In this document: piece after piece, positions 17,244 to 25,516 of the stretch
Layout of the letters: each line of letters starts with the position of its first letter
Numbering within the stretch: the stretch's first letter is position 1
Assembly: GCF_014217995.1 (NCBI RefSeq)
Contig: NZ_CP041617.1
Span: 186,001-250,000, forward strand
Source of the DNA: Campylobacter vulpis
Lineage (GTDB): Bacteria > Campylobacterota > Campylobacteria > Campylobacterales > Campylobacteraceae
DNA length: 64,000 nucleotides
Reading direction: 5' to 3'
Notes under the pieces: model-generated
What the model was told of the DNA's origin: nothing
Database searches by the model: none
Seen by the model: only the letters and a program-made list of their open reading frames with translations
Made by a program: the position numbers and the translations under genes

Positions 17244-18337
17244 TTTGCTTGTATCCCAAAAGTCCCTTCAGGTATAACGGGGAGATAGTTTTTGTGAAAA
17301 TTGATATAGGTTTGAATTGGGTCAATGTCCTCAAACAAGCTTGGATACAAAGCTTTAGCGATGTATTGTATCATTGCAGCATCAGCTAAGGTCCTTGAAG
17401 CACCCATATAAAGCCCATAAAGTCTATTATCCTTTATGGCGGGTAATGCACTCCAACCCGGTCTATTTTTATACGCCTCTAGTCTTTTTAACGCTTCTTT
17501 TTCATCGATATTAAAGCCCATAACCATCGCTTCTTGATTTTTCTTAAGTTCCGTTTCGCGTCCTGCTATCATAATGACATCGGGTTTTGAGATGAGAACT
17601 TGCTCAGGATTAATAGGCGCCCATTGTTTAACAAAAGGAGCGGCGATATTTTCACCTCCTGCTAAGTCAATCAAAGCTCCCCACATATCCTTTCCATAGG
17701 TAAAGCCTGTTTCATTAGGACCTTTATTGCCAAATTCTATGTAAATTTTGGGCTTAGGAAGTTGTGCCTTTTCTATTCTGCTAGCAACTTCATTTGCGGT
17801 ATTTTTGTAAAAATCAACAAGCTCTTTAGCTCTTTTTTCTTCTCCTGTAATTACCCCTAAAAGTTCCGTGCTTTTGGCGTGAAGTTCGACTTTTTCCTTA
17901 TTATAATCTAGCACGATGATGGGGATATTTGCCTCTATAATAGGCTCTAAATCAAATTCTAAAACTTGATATTGCCACGCCGCTAAGATAAGTAAATCAG
18001 GCTTTAAGGAAAGCACTTTTTCTACGGAAAAGGTTCCTACTTCAACCTCACCAAAATCTGCAATGGAATTTAATTTCGGTAAAGTTTTACTATAAAGCTC
18101 CCAACTTGCAGGAGTCCAATCCGTCCAAACTGCTTTAGAAAATCCCACAACCTTATCCAGGGCTTTCACTCCGCCAACAGCTAAAAAATCCGTATAATAA
18201 AAACCCAAAGCTATGCGTTTGACAGGCAGATTGAGCTTCACTTCCCTATCTAAAACATCTTTAAGAATCACTTCTTTAGAAAAACTAAAAGAAGAAATTA
18301 GCATTATAAACAATGCAACTTTAAAAATTTTTCGCAT
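17240..18337 (-). CDS. FecB/BtuF-type substrate-binding protein
   Basis: 365 residues with a signal peptide (about 1-20). It is a class III periplasmic binding protein: DREVKLNLPVKRIAL near residue 30, SVEKVLSLKPDLLILA near 105 and a long connecting helix. No outer-membrane receptor or haem oxygenase gene lies nearby, so it is not a complete Chu haem locus. An iron chelate is the likely ligand given the Fur-like site upstream; molybdate/tungstate (MolA type) or cobalamin are alternatives. The ATG has an AAAAGGAG site. Confidence 0.8.
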   Translation of the reverse strand: MRKIFKVALFIMLISSFSFSKEVILKDVLDREVKLNLPVKRIALGFYYTDFLAVGGVKALDKVVGFSKAVWTDWTPASWELYSKTLPKLNSIADFGEVEVGTFSVEKVLSLKPDLLILAAWQYQVLEFDLEPIIEANIPIIVLDYNKEKVELHAKSTELLGVITGEEKRAKELVDFYKNTANEVASRIEKAQLPKPKIYIEFGNKGPNETGFTYGKDMWGALIDLAGGENIAAPFVKQWAPINPEQVLISKPDVIMIAGRETELKKNQEAMVMGFNIDEKEALKRLEAYKNRPGWSALPAIKDNRLYGLYMGASRTLADAAMIQYIAKALYPSLFEDIDPIQTYINFHKNYLPVIPEGTFGIQAK

Positions 18338-18389
18338 TTTTACTCCTTTTAAAAATGATAAATAATTTCATTTTAAAAATTAAAAGCGT

Positions 18390-18395
18390 ATTGTA
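18390..18395 (-). promoter_or_regulatory. Possible -10 box of metal-uptake operon
   Basis: TACAAT on the minus strand, 53 bases before the binding-protein ATG and downstream of the Fur-like site. Nearby, AAAATGA (18352-18358) and TCATTTT (18368-18374) form an inverted repeat that could be a second operator. Pattern evidence only. Confidence 0.35.
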
Positions 18396-18428
18396 TTTTT
18401 TAAAAACTTATAATTTGATAAATTTTTT

Positions 18429-18447
18429 AATAGCTATTATCATTATA
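18429..18447 (-). promoter_or_regulatory. Fur-box-like operator
   Basis: The minus-strand 19-mer contains ATAATGATAAT and matches the classical Fur box GATAATGATAATCATTATC at 14 of 19 positions by my count. It lies about 92 bases before the first gene of the metal-uptake operon, in a 204-base gap with no gene. Iron-repressed expression is the inference. Confidence 0.45.
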
Positions 18448-18541
18448 TAAATAAAAAAATTTCGAATAGGAATTTTTGTGTATTTTTAAATATGAAATCA
18501 TTTTAAAATTAAAAAGTTTATATTAAGAAAAAACATAGATC

Positions 18542-19840
18542 TCACGCCTTTATATCCACACTTTTTAGAGTGTTTTTAGAAAGAATTTTGCTAAATTCTC
18601 CTGTTTTATCATCACTAAATTTAATCCCAAAAAGAAGTTCTAATTCTTCACTTTTACCAAATTTATTTTCTAATAATTTTTTTAAAAGCTCGTTTTTAGC
18701 ATTGTCATCTTTATAGGTTTCTTTGTTTTGACTTTCGCTTTGTATGGGGGTGCGGGGATTTTTTGTTTTTTTTGTTTGATCGCTTTTAATCATTTTTGTT
18801 AAATCAATATTATTAATTCCTCGCATTTTCTCTTCTGCTTTTAAGAGATTTACAAATTCATCGTGTCTTTTTTTAAAATCTAAATATGTGTTTTTAAATT
18901 CATTTAAGCTTATATTAGAGTTAATCATCATTTGATATTCTTCATCTAAGCTTGTTGCAAGTTTGGATAATTCAGCATTTCCTGTAATATTAGCACGCTG
19001 AATAAAAAGCTTCATCGACAACCGCTCTTCAAAAGGGTTCCAGTCATTAGGATTACTTGAGGCTAAAAAAGCACTTTGTGTTTTATTAATATTCATAAAA
19101 TTTTGAAAATCTTTACGCTCTAAATCGCTGATATTTTTATCGTTTAATATTTTTCCAAATAATTTTGTATCGCCTTCTAAAAAATACATTGTCGCACCAT
19201 AGAGCTGAGAATTCAAAAGAGCCATTAAAACTCCGCCCTTATTTGCATTACCATTTTCAATATAGGCATTTTTATTTAAAACAACATCGCCATTATTGTT
19301 GCTAAAAATATTATTAATGTCAATTTTGTCAAATCCATAATTAGAAAAAGTGTTAAAAGTCAAATTAATTCTATCTTGTGCGAAAGTTATTTTTTCATAT
19401 TCATCTTTAGTGAAAGTTTGAGTGATGTTGAGATTTTTATCTAAGATAAAAGCATAAGGTATGTTTGCTAATTCTTCTTGAGAAAAGGTGGAATTTGAAG
19501 TTTGCGGTATAAGTTGTGAGAATACTTTATAAGCATTACCTATGGTTTTGGCAATATCTATGGAAGTGTGAGTTGCATAAAAATATCCATCTCCAGTCTC
19601 CCATCTTACAAAGCTTTCCATATCTTTAGCATAAATCTTATAATCCTTTGGCAATCCTGCTGCTTCATTAAAATCACTTGTAAAAAAGCCCTCTTTATCC
19701 ACGCCATAGCCTAAAATTTTATCTACCGCTTGAGTTTTATCGCTAATCAAACTTGATGTGGTGCTTGATAATTTTGCGTTTGATGTGTTATTAAAAGCAT
19801 TTGCGTGATTATTTGGATAAGGGCTTATACTATTAATCAT
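18542..19840 (-). CDS. Probable flagellum-dependent secreted protein (Cj0814 family-like)
   Basis: 432 residues, no signal peptide or membrane helix. The N-terminal 45 residues are rich in Asn, Ser and Thr and look disordered, as in proteins exported through the flagellar type III apparatus. A segment near 45-72 (GYGVDKEGFFTSDFNEAAG) is the part I associate with the Campylobacter Cj0814 family, recalled from annotation rather than aligned. The C-terminal 90 residues are charged and partly helical. It starts two bases after the stop of the next gene upstream, with its ribosome site inside that gene, and both lie directly downstream of flagellin. Function unknown. Confidence 0.5.
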   Translation of the reverse strand: MINSISPYPNNHANAFNNTSNAKLSSTTSSLISDKTQAVDKILGYGVDKEGFFTSDFNEAAGLPKDYKIYAKDMESFVRWETGDGYFYATHTSIDIAKTIGNAYKVFSQLIPQTSNSTFSQEELANIPYAFILDKNLNITQTFTKDEYEKITFAQDRINLTFNTFSNYGFDKIDINNIFSNNNGDVVLNKNAYIENGNANKGGVLMALLNSQLYGATMYFLEGDTKLFGKILNDKNISDLERKDFQNFMNINKTQSAFLASSNPNDWNPFEERLSMKLFIQRANITGNAELSKLATSLDEEYQMMINSNISLNEFKNTYLDFKKRHDEFVNLLKAEEKMRGINNIDLTKMIKSDQTKKTKNPRTPIQSESQNKETYKDDNAKNELLKKLLENKFGKSEELELLFGIKFSDDKTGEFSKILSKNTLKSVDIKA

Positions 19841-19842
19841 TT

Positions 19843-20436
19843 TTACCTTACACTCCAGCCACCAAGTTGATTTTCCATATATGCTTTATAATTTTTTGCA
19901 ATATCCTTGATGAGGGCATTATAATTTAAATGGGAGCCAGAAGTTACGGCATCAAATTTGTAAAGCATCATATTTGCGTCTAAAGCACCCGTTCCGTAAG
20001 TAAAAAATACATAAGGTTTTCCTAAATTTGAAACTTTTACCTGTCTTTTAATGGTATAAACGGGAAATAGCCCATATTCACCGTATTTTTGATTAACCAC
20101 TTGATTGAAAGCTGTAAGCATTGTTTTATTGTGATTATTACAGGTTGTTTGTCCTAAAGGACATAGACCTTTTGAAAATTCTTCTCCGCTGTATAAAGCC
20201 ACCGCATACATTTCATTAGCATTGCCCCAGCCACTTCCAATTTGTAATGAAACCACATACCCACCCCTAACCTCTTTCATCTCATCAAGGCTAAGAATTT
20301 TTACTCCTACGCTGTTATCACTCACCGCATCATTACTTAGCTTAGCAAGAAGATCATTTGCAAAAGCAAAATTTGCTAATAAAGCACTTAAAGCTATGAT
20401 ATTTAATAATCTTTTAAACATTATTAATTTATTCAT
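19843..20436 (-). CDS. Exported protein with bacteriocin-like GG motif, unknown function
   Basis: 197 residues. The N-terminus is a signal peptide (hydrophobic core IIALSALLANFAFA, about residues 13-26). About 25 residues further on is KILSLDEMKEVRGGY (about residues 46-60), which resembles double-glycine leaders of class II bacteriocins (LSxxEMxxVxGG). The remaining 137 residues are rich in Tyr, Asn and Gly and have two cysteines in CPLGQTTCNN that may form a disulfide. The start codon lies just after the terminator of flagellin, and the terminator's 3' arm supplies the only candidate ribosome site. It is coupled to the downstream secreted protein. I do not recognise a function. Confidence 0.5.
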   Translation of the reverse strand: MNKLIMFKRLLNIIALSALLANFAFANDLLAKLSNDAVSDNSVGVKILSLDEMKEVRGGYVVSLQIGSGWGNANEMYAVALYSGEEFSKGLCPLGQTTCNNHNKTMLTAFNQVVNQKYGEYGLFPVYTIKRQVKVSNLGKPYVFFTYGTGALDANMMLYKFDAVTSGSHLNYNALIKDIAKNYKAYMENQLGGWSVR

Positions 20437-20466
20437 AAAAAAAGCTCCCGCACGAAGCGAGAGCTA
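20437..20466 (-). terminator. Rho-independent terminator of flagellin
   Basis: On the minus strand AGCTCTCGC and GCGGGAGCT form a nine-base-pair stem (one G-U pair) around a TTCGT loop, followed directly by seven T. It begins 27 bases after the flagellin stop. The next gene's ATG follows the T-run immediately. Confidence 0.9.
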
Positions 20467-20492
20467 AGAAAGTTTAAGCCACTAGAGTATGA

Positions 20493-22325
20493 TTACTGAA
20501 GTAGTCTTAGAACATTTTGCTGGCTAGCGTTTGCTTGAGCCATCGCGTAAGCTCCACTTTGAGCTAGGATATTTGCTTTAGAGTAGTTTGCACTTTCACT
20601 TGCAAAATCCACATCGCGGATATTTGATTCAGCAGCTTTGACATTAACCTGAGTTACGGTAATGTTGTTGATGGTTGCTGAGATTTGATTTTGCACAGAA
20701 CCGATGTCCGCACGGATTTGGTCTAGGTTGATGATAGCACTTTCAGCCACATCCATTACAGCCATAGCACCTTTGAGTGTGGTTACACCTGCGGTTTGCA
20801 CTTGACCGATATTTTCAGCCTTAGTCGTTTCTCTTACAACGCCAAGATTAGATAAAACTACACTAAGACCATTTGCTTGAGCCGAACCAATTAAAAGATC
20901 GCCTCTAACACTCGAGATTGCATTTACAGCCACAGTATAAACAGTTGAGAAAGCAAGAGCTGAAAGACCGCTTACACCCATAGCAGAGAATGATATGGTG
21001 GAGAGCTGTCCAAGTCCAGGTCCTATATCAACCATTAGTCCAACATTTGAAATTTTAGAAGTTACCCATATAGAAAAACCACTACCACCACTATTGACAA
21101 GAGTTGTTATAGTACTCATACCTGTTCCTGCAAGCACCGTAAGAGAACTAACGCCTACTTGGATACTTCCTAGTCTTTCCACAGAGTTAAAGCCCATAGC
21201 TTCAGCCAAATCTTTAGAAATTTGCCCCTTAGTCTCTCTTAAAGAAACAGAAGATTGAGAGACAAGCTTATCGTGTTCAAAGCCAAAGCCAGTTCCCTCT
21301 ATTGCTATATCTCTACCATCATTTTTCACTAAGGATAAACGCCCATAGTTTTCCATCATATTAATGGCTATACCAGCACCAGCACCTATGCTACCTGTGA
21401 TTTTAATCCCACGACCATCAGCTGAAGTAAGCACTAGCTTACCTTCTTCATCTAAAGCTGCTTGAACACCTGTAGTATCTTTAACAGCATTGATAGCGGC
21501 AATTAGGGAGCCGTTTTTGTCCCCATTTTCGTATGCTACTTTACCGATAATTACACCATTAATTGCGAAATTGTCATTTGTTGTGCCTGCCATAACGGTC
21601 CTACCACCTACAGTTTGGACATTAAAGCTAGCACGAACACCTGTTCTATCAGCTACTCTGTTAATCTCTTCAGCTAAAGCACCAAGTCCAGTTCCAACGG
21701 AAGTAGAGATTTTAACCGCTTGAAATTTGAAATCGTCAATACCATTATAGTTTTTAATGGTCATTTGAGCCGTGCCACTTTTAATGACTTGCGCACCTGT
21801 TTCAAATCTCGTAAGACCGATTTTAGAGCTTTGAGTCGCACCGATAGTTGCTTTGATGGTTTGGTTTGAGCTAGAGCCTATTTGAAACTCTTGATTGATA
21901 AAACCACCACTTAATAGCTGCTTTCCGTTAAAGGAAGTTGTATTAGCAATGTTGTCAAGCTCTTCCATAAGTCTATTGATGTCTGCTTGAAGCATTGTTC
22001 TTGTTTTAAGACTTTGACCATCTTGAGCTGCTTGAGTTGCCTTAGTCTTAATTGTATCTAAGATTTTAAGCTGCTCGTCCATAGCCTTGTCTGCTGTTTG
22101 CAAGATGCCAAGCGCATCGTTACCATTGTTAATAGCTTGTCCCAAAGTAGAAGCTTGAGAGCGTAAGCTATCCGCTATCGCCATCCCTGAAGCATCATCT
22201 GCTGCTGAGTTAATCCTAAGACCAGAACTTAGTCTTGCCAAAGAAGCATCTAAGCTTTTGCTATTAAGGTCGGAGTTAGCTTTAGCGTTAAGTGCCGCAA
22301 CATTTGTGTTAATACGAAATCCCAT
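20493..22325 (-). CDS. flaA: Flagellin
   Basis: Major filament subunit, 610 residues against about 572-576 in C. jejuni. The conserved D0/D1 N-terminus starts [15 protein letters not shown] and the C-terminus ends with [12 protein letters not shown], so both polymerisation ends are intact. The middle (about 170-510) is Ser/Thr-rich and surface exposed, with many possible sites for nonulosonic acid O-glycosylation by Maf-type enzymes. A sigma28 promoter and a leader hairpin precede it and a strong terminator follows. Campylobacter usually carries tandem flaA and flaB; only one copy is in this window, so whether this is flaA or flaB is not certain. Confidence 0.93.
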   Translation of the reverse strand: MGFRINTNVAALNAKANSDLNSKSLDASLARLSSGLRINSAADDASGMAIADSLRSQASTLGQAINNGNDALGILQTADKAMDEQLKILDTIKTKATQAAQDGQSLKTRTMLQADINRLMEELDNIANTTSFNGKQLLSGGFINQEFQIGSSSNQTIKATIGATQSSKIGLTRFETGAQVIKSGTAQMTIKNYNGIDDFKFQAVKISTSVGTGLGALAEEINRVADRTGVRASFNVQTVGGRTVMAGTTNDNFAINGVIIGKVAYENGDKNGSLIAAINAVKDTTGVQAALDEEGKLVLTSADGRGIKITGSIGAGAGIAINMMENYGRLSLVKNDGRDIAIEGTGFGFEHDKLVSQSSVSLRETKGQISKDLAEAMGFNSVERLGSIQVGVSSLTVLAGTGMSTITTLVNSGGSGFSIWVTSKISNVGLMVDIGPGLGQLSTISFSAMGVSGLSALAFSTVYTVAVNAISSVRGDLLIGSAQANGLSVVLSNLGVVRETTKAENIGQVQTAGVTTLKGAMAVMDVAESAIINLDQIRADIGSVQNQISATINNITVTQVNVKAAESNIRDVDFASESANYSKANILAQSGAYAMAQANASQQNVLRLLQ

Positions 22326-22347
22326 TTTAAATCCTTTTAAATGAATT

Positions 22348-22369
22348 CAAGCTCTAATCCTTGAGCTTG
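22348..22369 (-). promoter_or_regulatory. CsrA-type hairpin in flagellin leader
   Basis: CAAGCTC and GAGCTTG form a seven-base-pair stem; on the mRNA strand the eight-base loop is AAGGATTA, which presents a GGA core, as in CsrA sites. It lies about 23-44 bases before the ATG, and the ribosome site AAGGA gives a second GGA. In C. jejuni, CsrA binds the flaA leader in this way and is antagonised by FliW. Confidence 0.6.
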
Positions 22370-22378
22370 TTATCCACT

Positions 22379-22405
22379 ATATCGTTTAGTTTAAAAAAAA
22401 GTTTA
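22379..22405 (-). promoter_or_regulatory. Sigma28 (FliA) flagellin promoter
   Basis: Minus strand: TAAACTTT (-35, 22398-22405), 13 bases, then CGATAT (-10, 22379-22384). This matches the FliA consensus TAAAGTTT-N11-GCCGATAA in sequence and spacing. It predicts late-class expression under FliA and FlgM control. Confidence 0.85.
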
Positions 22406-22456
22406 TAGCTTTTTTCAAAAATTTAACAAAAAGCGAATTTTGGGTGGCGGGTGTGC

Positions 22457-22978
22457 CTAGTCAAAATAAAAAAAGCCTACGATTTGCTTAATAATCTTGT
22501 CTTCTAAGGAAAGCTGGGAGCGAATTTTATCGCTTAAATAAGCTGTTCTTGCTAAGAGACTTGTTTTTTGTGTGGTATTTTGGCTTTGAATTTGAAGATT
22601 AACTTGCAGGGTGTAAAAATTTTCCACTAGCCATTCTCCTTTGCTTTCAAGGGGGTCAAGATTAAAGAAAAAGTCCGCTGAAGTGCTGACCCTTTGAGCG
22701 TAAGAGCGTTTTTTAAAGTCGATGTAGTTGAGTAAAATTTCATAGGTTGGATTTTCTTTTACCTCTTTCAAGCCTAAATTTTGAAGACTTCGTGAGAGTT
22801 TAACGCTAAGTTCGCTTTGTGTGGAGGAGGCGTTATGAAAGATGATTTTAAAGCTTTCGCCCTCTTTTGCTTTGATGAAAATGCCCTCATTATTTGTTGT
22901 AAGGGCAGTTTGCATTAAGCCTTGTGAGGCACAAGAGACCAAAAACAAGGCTATAAAAAGGCTAAAAAAAGCTTTCAT
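22457..22978 (-). CDS. Putative outer-membrane lipoprotein (Cj1381-like)
   Basis: 173 residues with a lipoprotein signal ending in the lipobox LVSC, acylation at Cys16. The mature part has alternating beta strands and a TraT-like character (SELSVKLSRSLQNLG, YEILLNYIDF), but I cannot name the family. It overlaps the DsbC-like gene by four bases, the order dsbC-like then lipoprotein being that of Cj1380-Cj1381. Function unknown. Confidence 0.6.
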   Translation of the reverse strand: MKAFFSLFIALFLVSCASQGLMQTALTTNNEGIFIKAKEGESFKIIFHNASSTQSELSVKLSRSLQNLGLKEVKENPTYEILLNYIDFKKRSYAQRVSTSADFFFNLDPLESKGEWLVENFYTLQVNLQIQSQNTTQKTSLLARTAYLSDKIRSQLSLEDKIIKQIVGFFYFD

Positions 22979-23688
22979 TCTATAATGGTCGGTGTAGCGA
23001 CAAGTCCTAAGGAGCGGTATTTTCTATAAAGCTCAAAAACGGCTTTTGTTTCAGCTTCGCTTATTTTAGGGTAGCTTTTAAGCTCTGGGTTAAAATACTT
23101 TCTTAAAATGGCAATTTTCTCCGCATCTGTTTTGGCATTTTTGCTTTCTTTATAGATGAGGGCGGACTTTTCAAAAGCACTTTTTCCGTGTGCGACAGGG
23201 GCTAGGATAAGGTTGATTTGCTTGGTTTTAAGCTCTTCTTCTATACTTTTAAGCTGCTCTATGCAGTAAGGACATTCAGGGTCAGAAAAAACATAAATGC
23301 TAGGCTTGGTTTTATCCCCTAAAGAGATAATCATTTTTTCTTTTTGCACTTCTTTCTTGGCATTTTTGGCAAAATTTTCACGCGCTTGTTCGAATTTTTT
23401 GATTTCAAATTCTTGGCGGTAAGAGCTTTTAGCCTTAAGGTCGATGATGTCAGGGACGATTAAATTGTCCTTTGTGAAAAGCACTTCTTCTTGCTTTGCA
23501 CCTTGCACCTCTATGCTTAACACTATGCTTTCAAAGCCTGTGTCGGCAACTTTCTCTCTTTTGACTATGCTTAGTTTTGCGTCTGGAAATTGCGCTTTAA
23601 CACTGCTAGAGTAAAAGTCTAAAATTTCTTTATCACTCGCGGCAAAAAGGCTTAAACAAGCACTTGCTAATATTATAATTTTTTTCAT
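22975..23688 (-). CDS. DsbC/DsbG-like periplasmic thiol:disulfide protein (Cj1380-like)
   Basis: 237 residues with a signal peptide (about 1-16). The thioredoxin-fold half carries the redox motif ECPYC near residue 139 and the cis-proline in VATPT near the C-terminus. The N-terminal half (about 20-80) corresponds to the dimerisation domain. Members isomerise or reduce disulfides in the periplasm. The C-terminus is short, ending only two residues after the ATPT motif, so the usual last helix is missing; a natural shortening is plausible because the stop overlaps the next start codon. Confidence 0.8.
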   Translation of the reverse strand: MKKIIILASACLSLFAASDKEILDFYSSSVKAQFPDAKLSIVKREKVADTGFESIVLSIEVQGAKQEEVLFTKDNLIVPDIIDLKAKSSYRQEFEIKKFEQARENFAKNAKKEVQKEKMIISLGDKTKPSIYVFSDPECPYCIEQLKSIEEELKTKQINLILAPVAHGKSAFEKSALIYKESKNAKTDAEKIAILRKYFNPELKSYPKISEAETKAVFELYRKYRSLGLVATPTIIE

Positions 23689-23725
23689 TTGTATCCTTTC
23701 GTTTTTGACATTATAGAGTGAGAAT

Positions 23726-25516
23726 TTAAATGTTTGATTTTAAAAAGCGTTTTTCATCTTTTTTTATGATGTTTTCATCAAGGTCGAGGTATTCTAGGTA
23801 GGCTATGGCATATTTTCTTGAAAAGTTAAATTTGCCTTTCATCGTTTGCACATCAAGGGGAGTAGCCTTTAATAAATTTAGCATTTGTTCTTTAAAGGCT
23901 AAAAGGGCGGATTTATCGACAAAAAGATTATGTGCTAAACGCACGACTAAGCCTTCTTTTGTGAGTTTTTTAAGCATAAGATCGCCGCTTTTTCTATCAA
24001 ACTCTAAGCTCTCATAAAGATTATAAGGTGCTTCTACTTGCAAAGCTTGAGCTTTGATTTTCTCATATAAAGCGTTTGAATTTTTTTCTTGTAGTTTTTC
24101 AAAATCCACGCCTTTTTTGAAAAATATCCCATTTTTAAATTCCAAAATAGACATATTTTCTAAAGCAAAAGCACAAATTCTCTCACTCGCCCACGCATTT
24201 CTTAGCGCTAGGGAGTGTGCTGAAAGCATAGCGTAGGGGTTTTTTTCTAAAATTTTATCAATGTGCGTTTTAAGCAAATCAACACAACTTAAATCATAAA
24301 TGTTAAGGTTTTTCTCATCGACAAAAACCTCTTTTAAATTTTTAGCTATTTCAAGGGCTTGGCTGTGATTAAGTTTAAATCTTTGATAGCTTGAAAGCAA
24401 ACCAAAGCCTTTTTTATGGGCGTTTTTAAGCAAGTTAAAGGCGTTTGAAAAATCTTTATCGTAAAGCAAATTTAAAAGCCTTAGTTTTAGCTCTTTATTT
24501 AGCGGCTCATTCACAGGATTTAGCACGACTCCACCGCCTTTTACACGCCCATTTTCAAGCAAGATAAATTTCTCATCAAAGCATAAATACATAGGCTTTT
24601 TAAAACGAATTTGTGCGAAAAACTGCCCATTTTGTAAGTCTTTTAAGATATGAATTTTTGCTTCAAGCTGTTTTGTGCCAACGCAAAAGATGTAGTTTTG
24701 ATTACTTAAATTTGGAGCTTTCACATAAGCTTCGATTTGTAAAAAGGGTTTAAAAAAGCCTTTTTTGCTTAGCAAAAAGCCTTTTTGTAAGCTTTTATAA
24801 TCGCAGTTTAGACTCAGTGCAACCCTAGCTGGGGCTTTGATTTTATCTAAATTTGAATCGTGATTTTGTATATTTTTGATGATAAGTTCTTTTTGTGTGT
24901 CAAGGCAGATGATTTTTTCTTTAAGGGCGATTTCTCCCTCATTTAAAGAGCCTGTAACGATAGTGCCTATACCCTTTAAGGAAAAAATTCTATCGATATA
25001 AAAGCGAAAGATGTAATTTTCATCTGTGTTTTTTTCCTCTAGGCTAAGAAGATAATCTTTAAGCTCTTTAATGCCTAAATTTGTGTGAGTTGAAGTGTGG
25101 AAAATCTTTAAGGGTTTAAAAGAAAGCCCCCTTAAAATGTCCTTTGTTTTGCCCTCCATATCCTCACACAAATCACATTTACTAAGCACTAAAATAATAT
25201 CCTTAACACCCAAAAGCTCCAAAACGCTAAGATGTTCCAAGCTTTGTGCCTTTAAGCCCTCATTTATATCTACAACAAACAAGCAAACATTAAAGCCAAA
25301 TGCCCCACTTATCATTGTTTTAAGCAAATCTTTGTGTCCGGGCGTATCGATGAAAGAGAGTTTTTTATCCTCTGTTTCTAAGCTTGAAAAGCTAAGATTT
25401 AGCGTAATTTGCCTTTCTTGCTCCTCTTTGAGCGTGTCGCCCTCAAAGCCGTTAAGTGCCTTAATGAGTGAGGTTTTGCCGTGGTCGATGTGTCCTGCTG
25501 TGCCGATGATTAGCAT
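23726..25516 (-). CDS. selB: Selenocysteine-specific translation elongation factor
   Basis: 596 residues. It delivers Sec-tRNA to UGA codons followed by a SECIS element. The GTPase domain has G1 GTAGHIDHGKTSL at the N-terminus, G3 DTPGHKDLL near residue 57 and G4 SKCD near 110. EF-Tu-like domains 2 and 3 follow, and the C-terminus has winged-helix repeats that bind SECIS RNA. It overlaps selA by seven bases. In Campylobacter the main client is the formate dehydrogenase FdhA, encoded elsewhere. Confidence 0.95.
   Translation of the reverse strand: MLIIGTAGHIDHGKTSLIKALNGFEGDTLKEEQERQITLNLSFSSLETEDKKLSFIDTPGHKDLLKTMISGAFGFNVCLFVVDINEGLKAQSLEHLSVLELLGVKDIILVLSKCDLCEDMEGKTKDILRGLSFKPLKIFHTSTHTNLGIKELKDYLLSLEEKNTDENYIFRFYIDRIFSLKGIGTIVTGSLNEGEIALKEKIICLDTQKELIIKNIQNHDSNLDKIKAPARVALSLNCDYKSLQKGFLLSKKGFFKPFLQIEAYVKAPNLSNQNYIFCVGTKQLEAKIHILKDLQNGQFFAQIRFKKPMYLCFDEKFILLENGRVKGGGVVLNPVNEPLNKELKLRLLNLLYDKDFSNAFNLLKNAHKKGFGLLSSYQRFKLNHSQALEIAKNLKEVFVDEKNLNIYDLSCVDLLKTHIDKILEKNPYAMLSAHSLALRNAWASERICAFALENMSILEFKNGIFFKKGVDFEKLQEKNSNALYEKIKAQALQVEAPYNLYESLEFDRKSGDLMLKKLTKEGLVVRLAHNLFVDKSALLAFKEQMLNLLKATPLDVQTMKGKFNFSRKYAIAYLEYLDLDENIIKKDEKRFLKSNI

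Noticed and set aside
14162-18337. A complete Chu haem-uptake locus
   Set aside because: Only FecBCD-type genes are present; the TonB receptor (ChuA) and haem oxygenase (ChuZ) are missing.
22379-22405. Sigma54 promoter before flagellin (flaB type)
   Set aside because: The sequence fits the sigma28 consensus in both boxes and spacing, and no GG-N10-GC element is seen.
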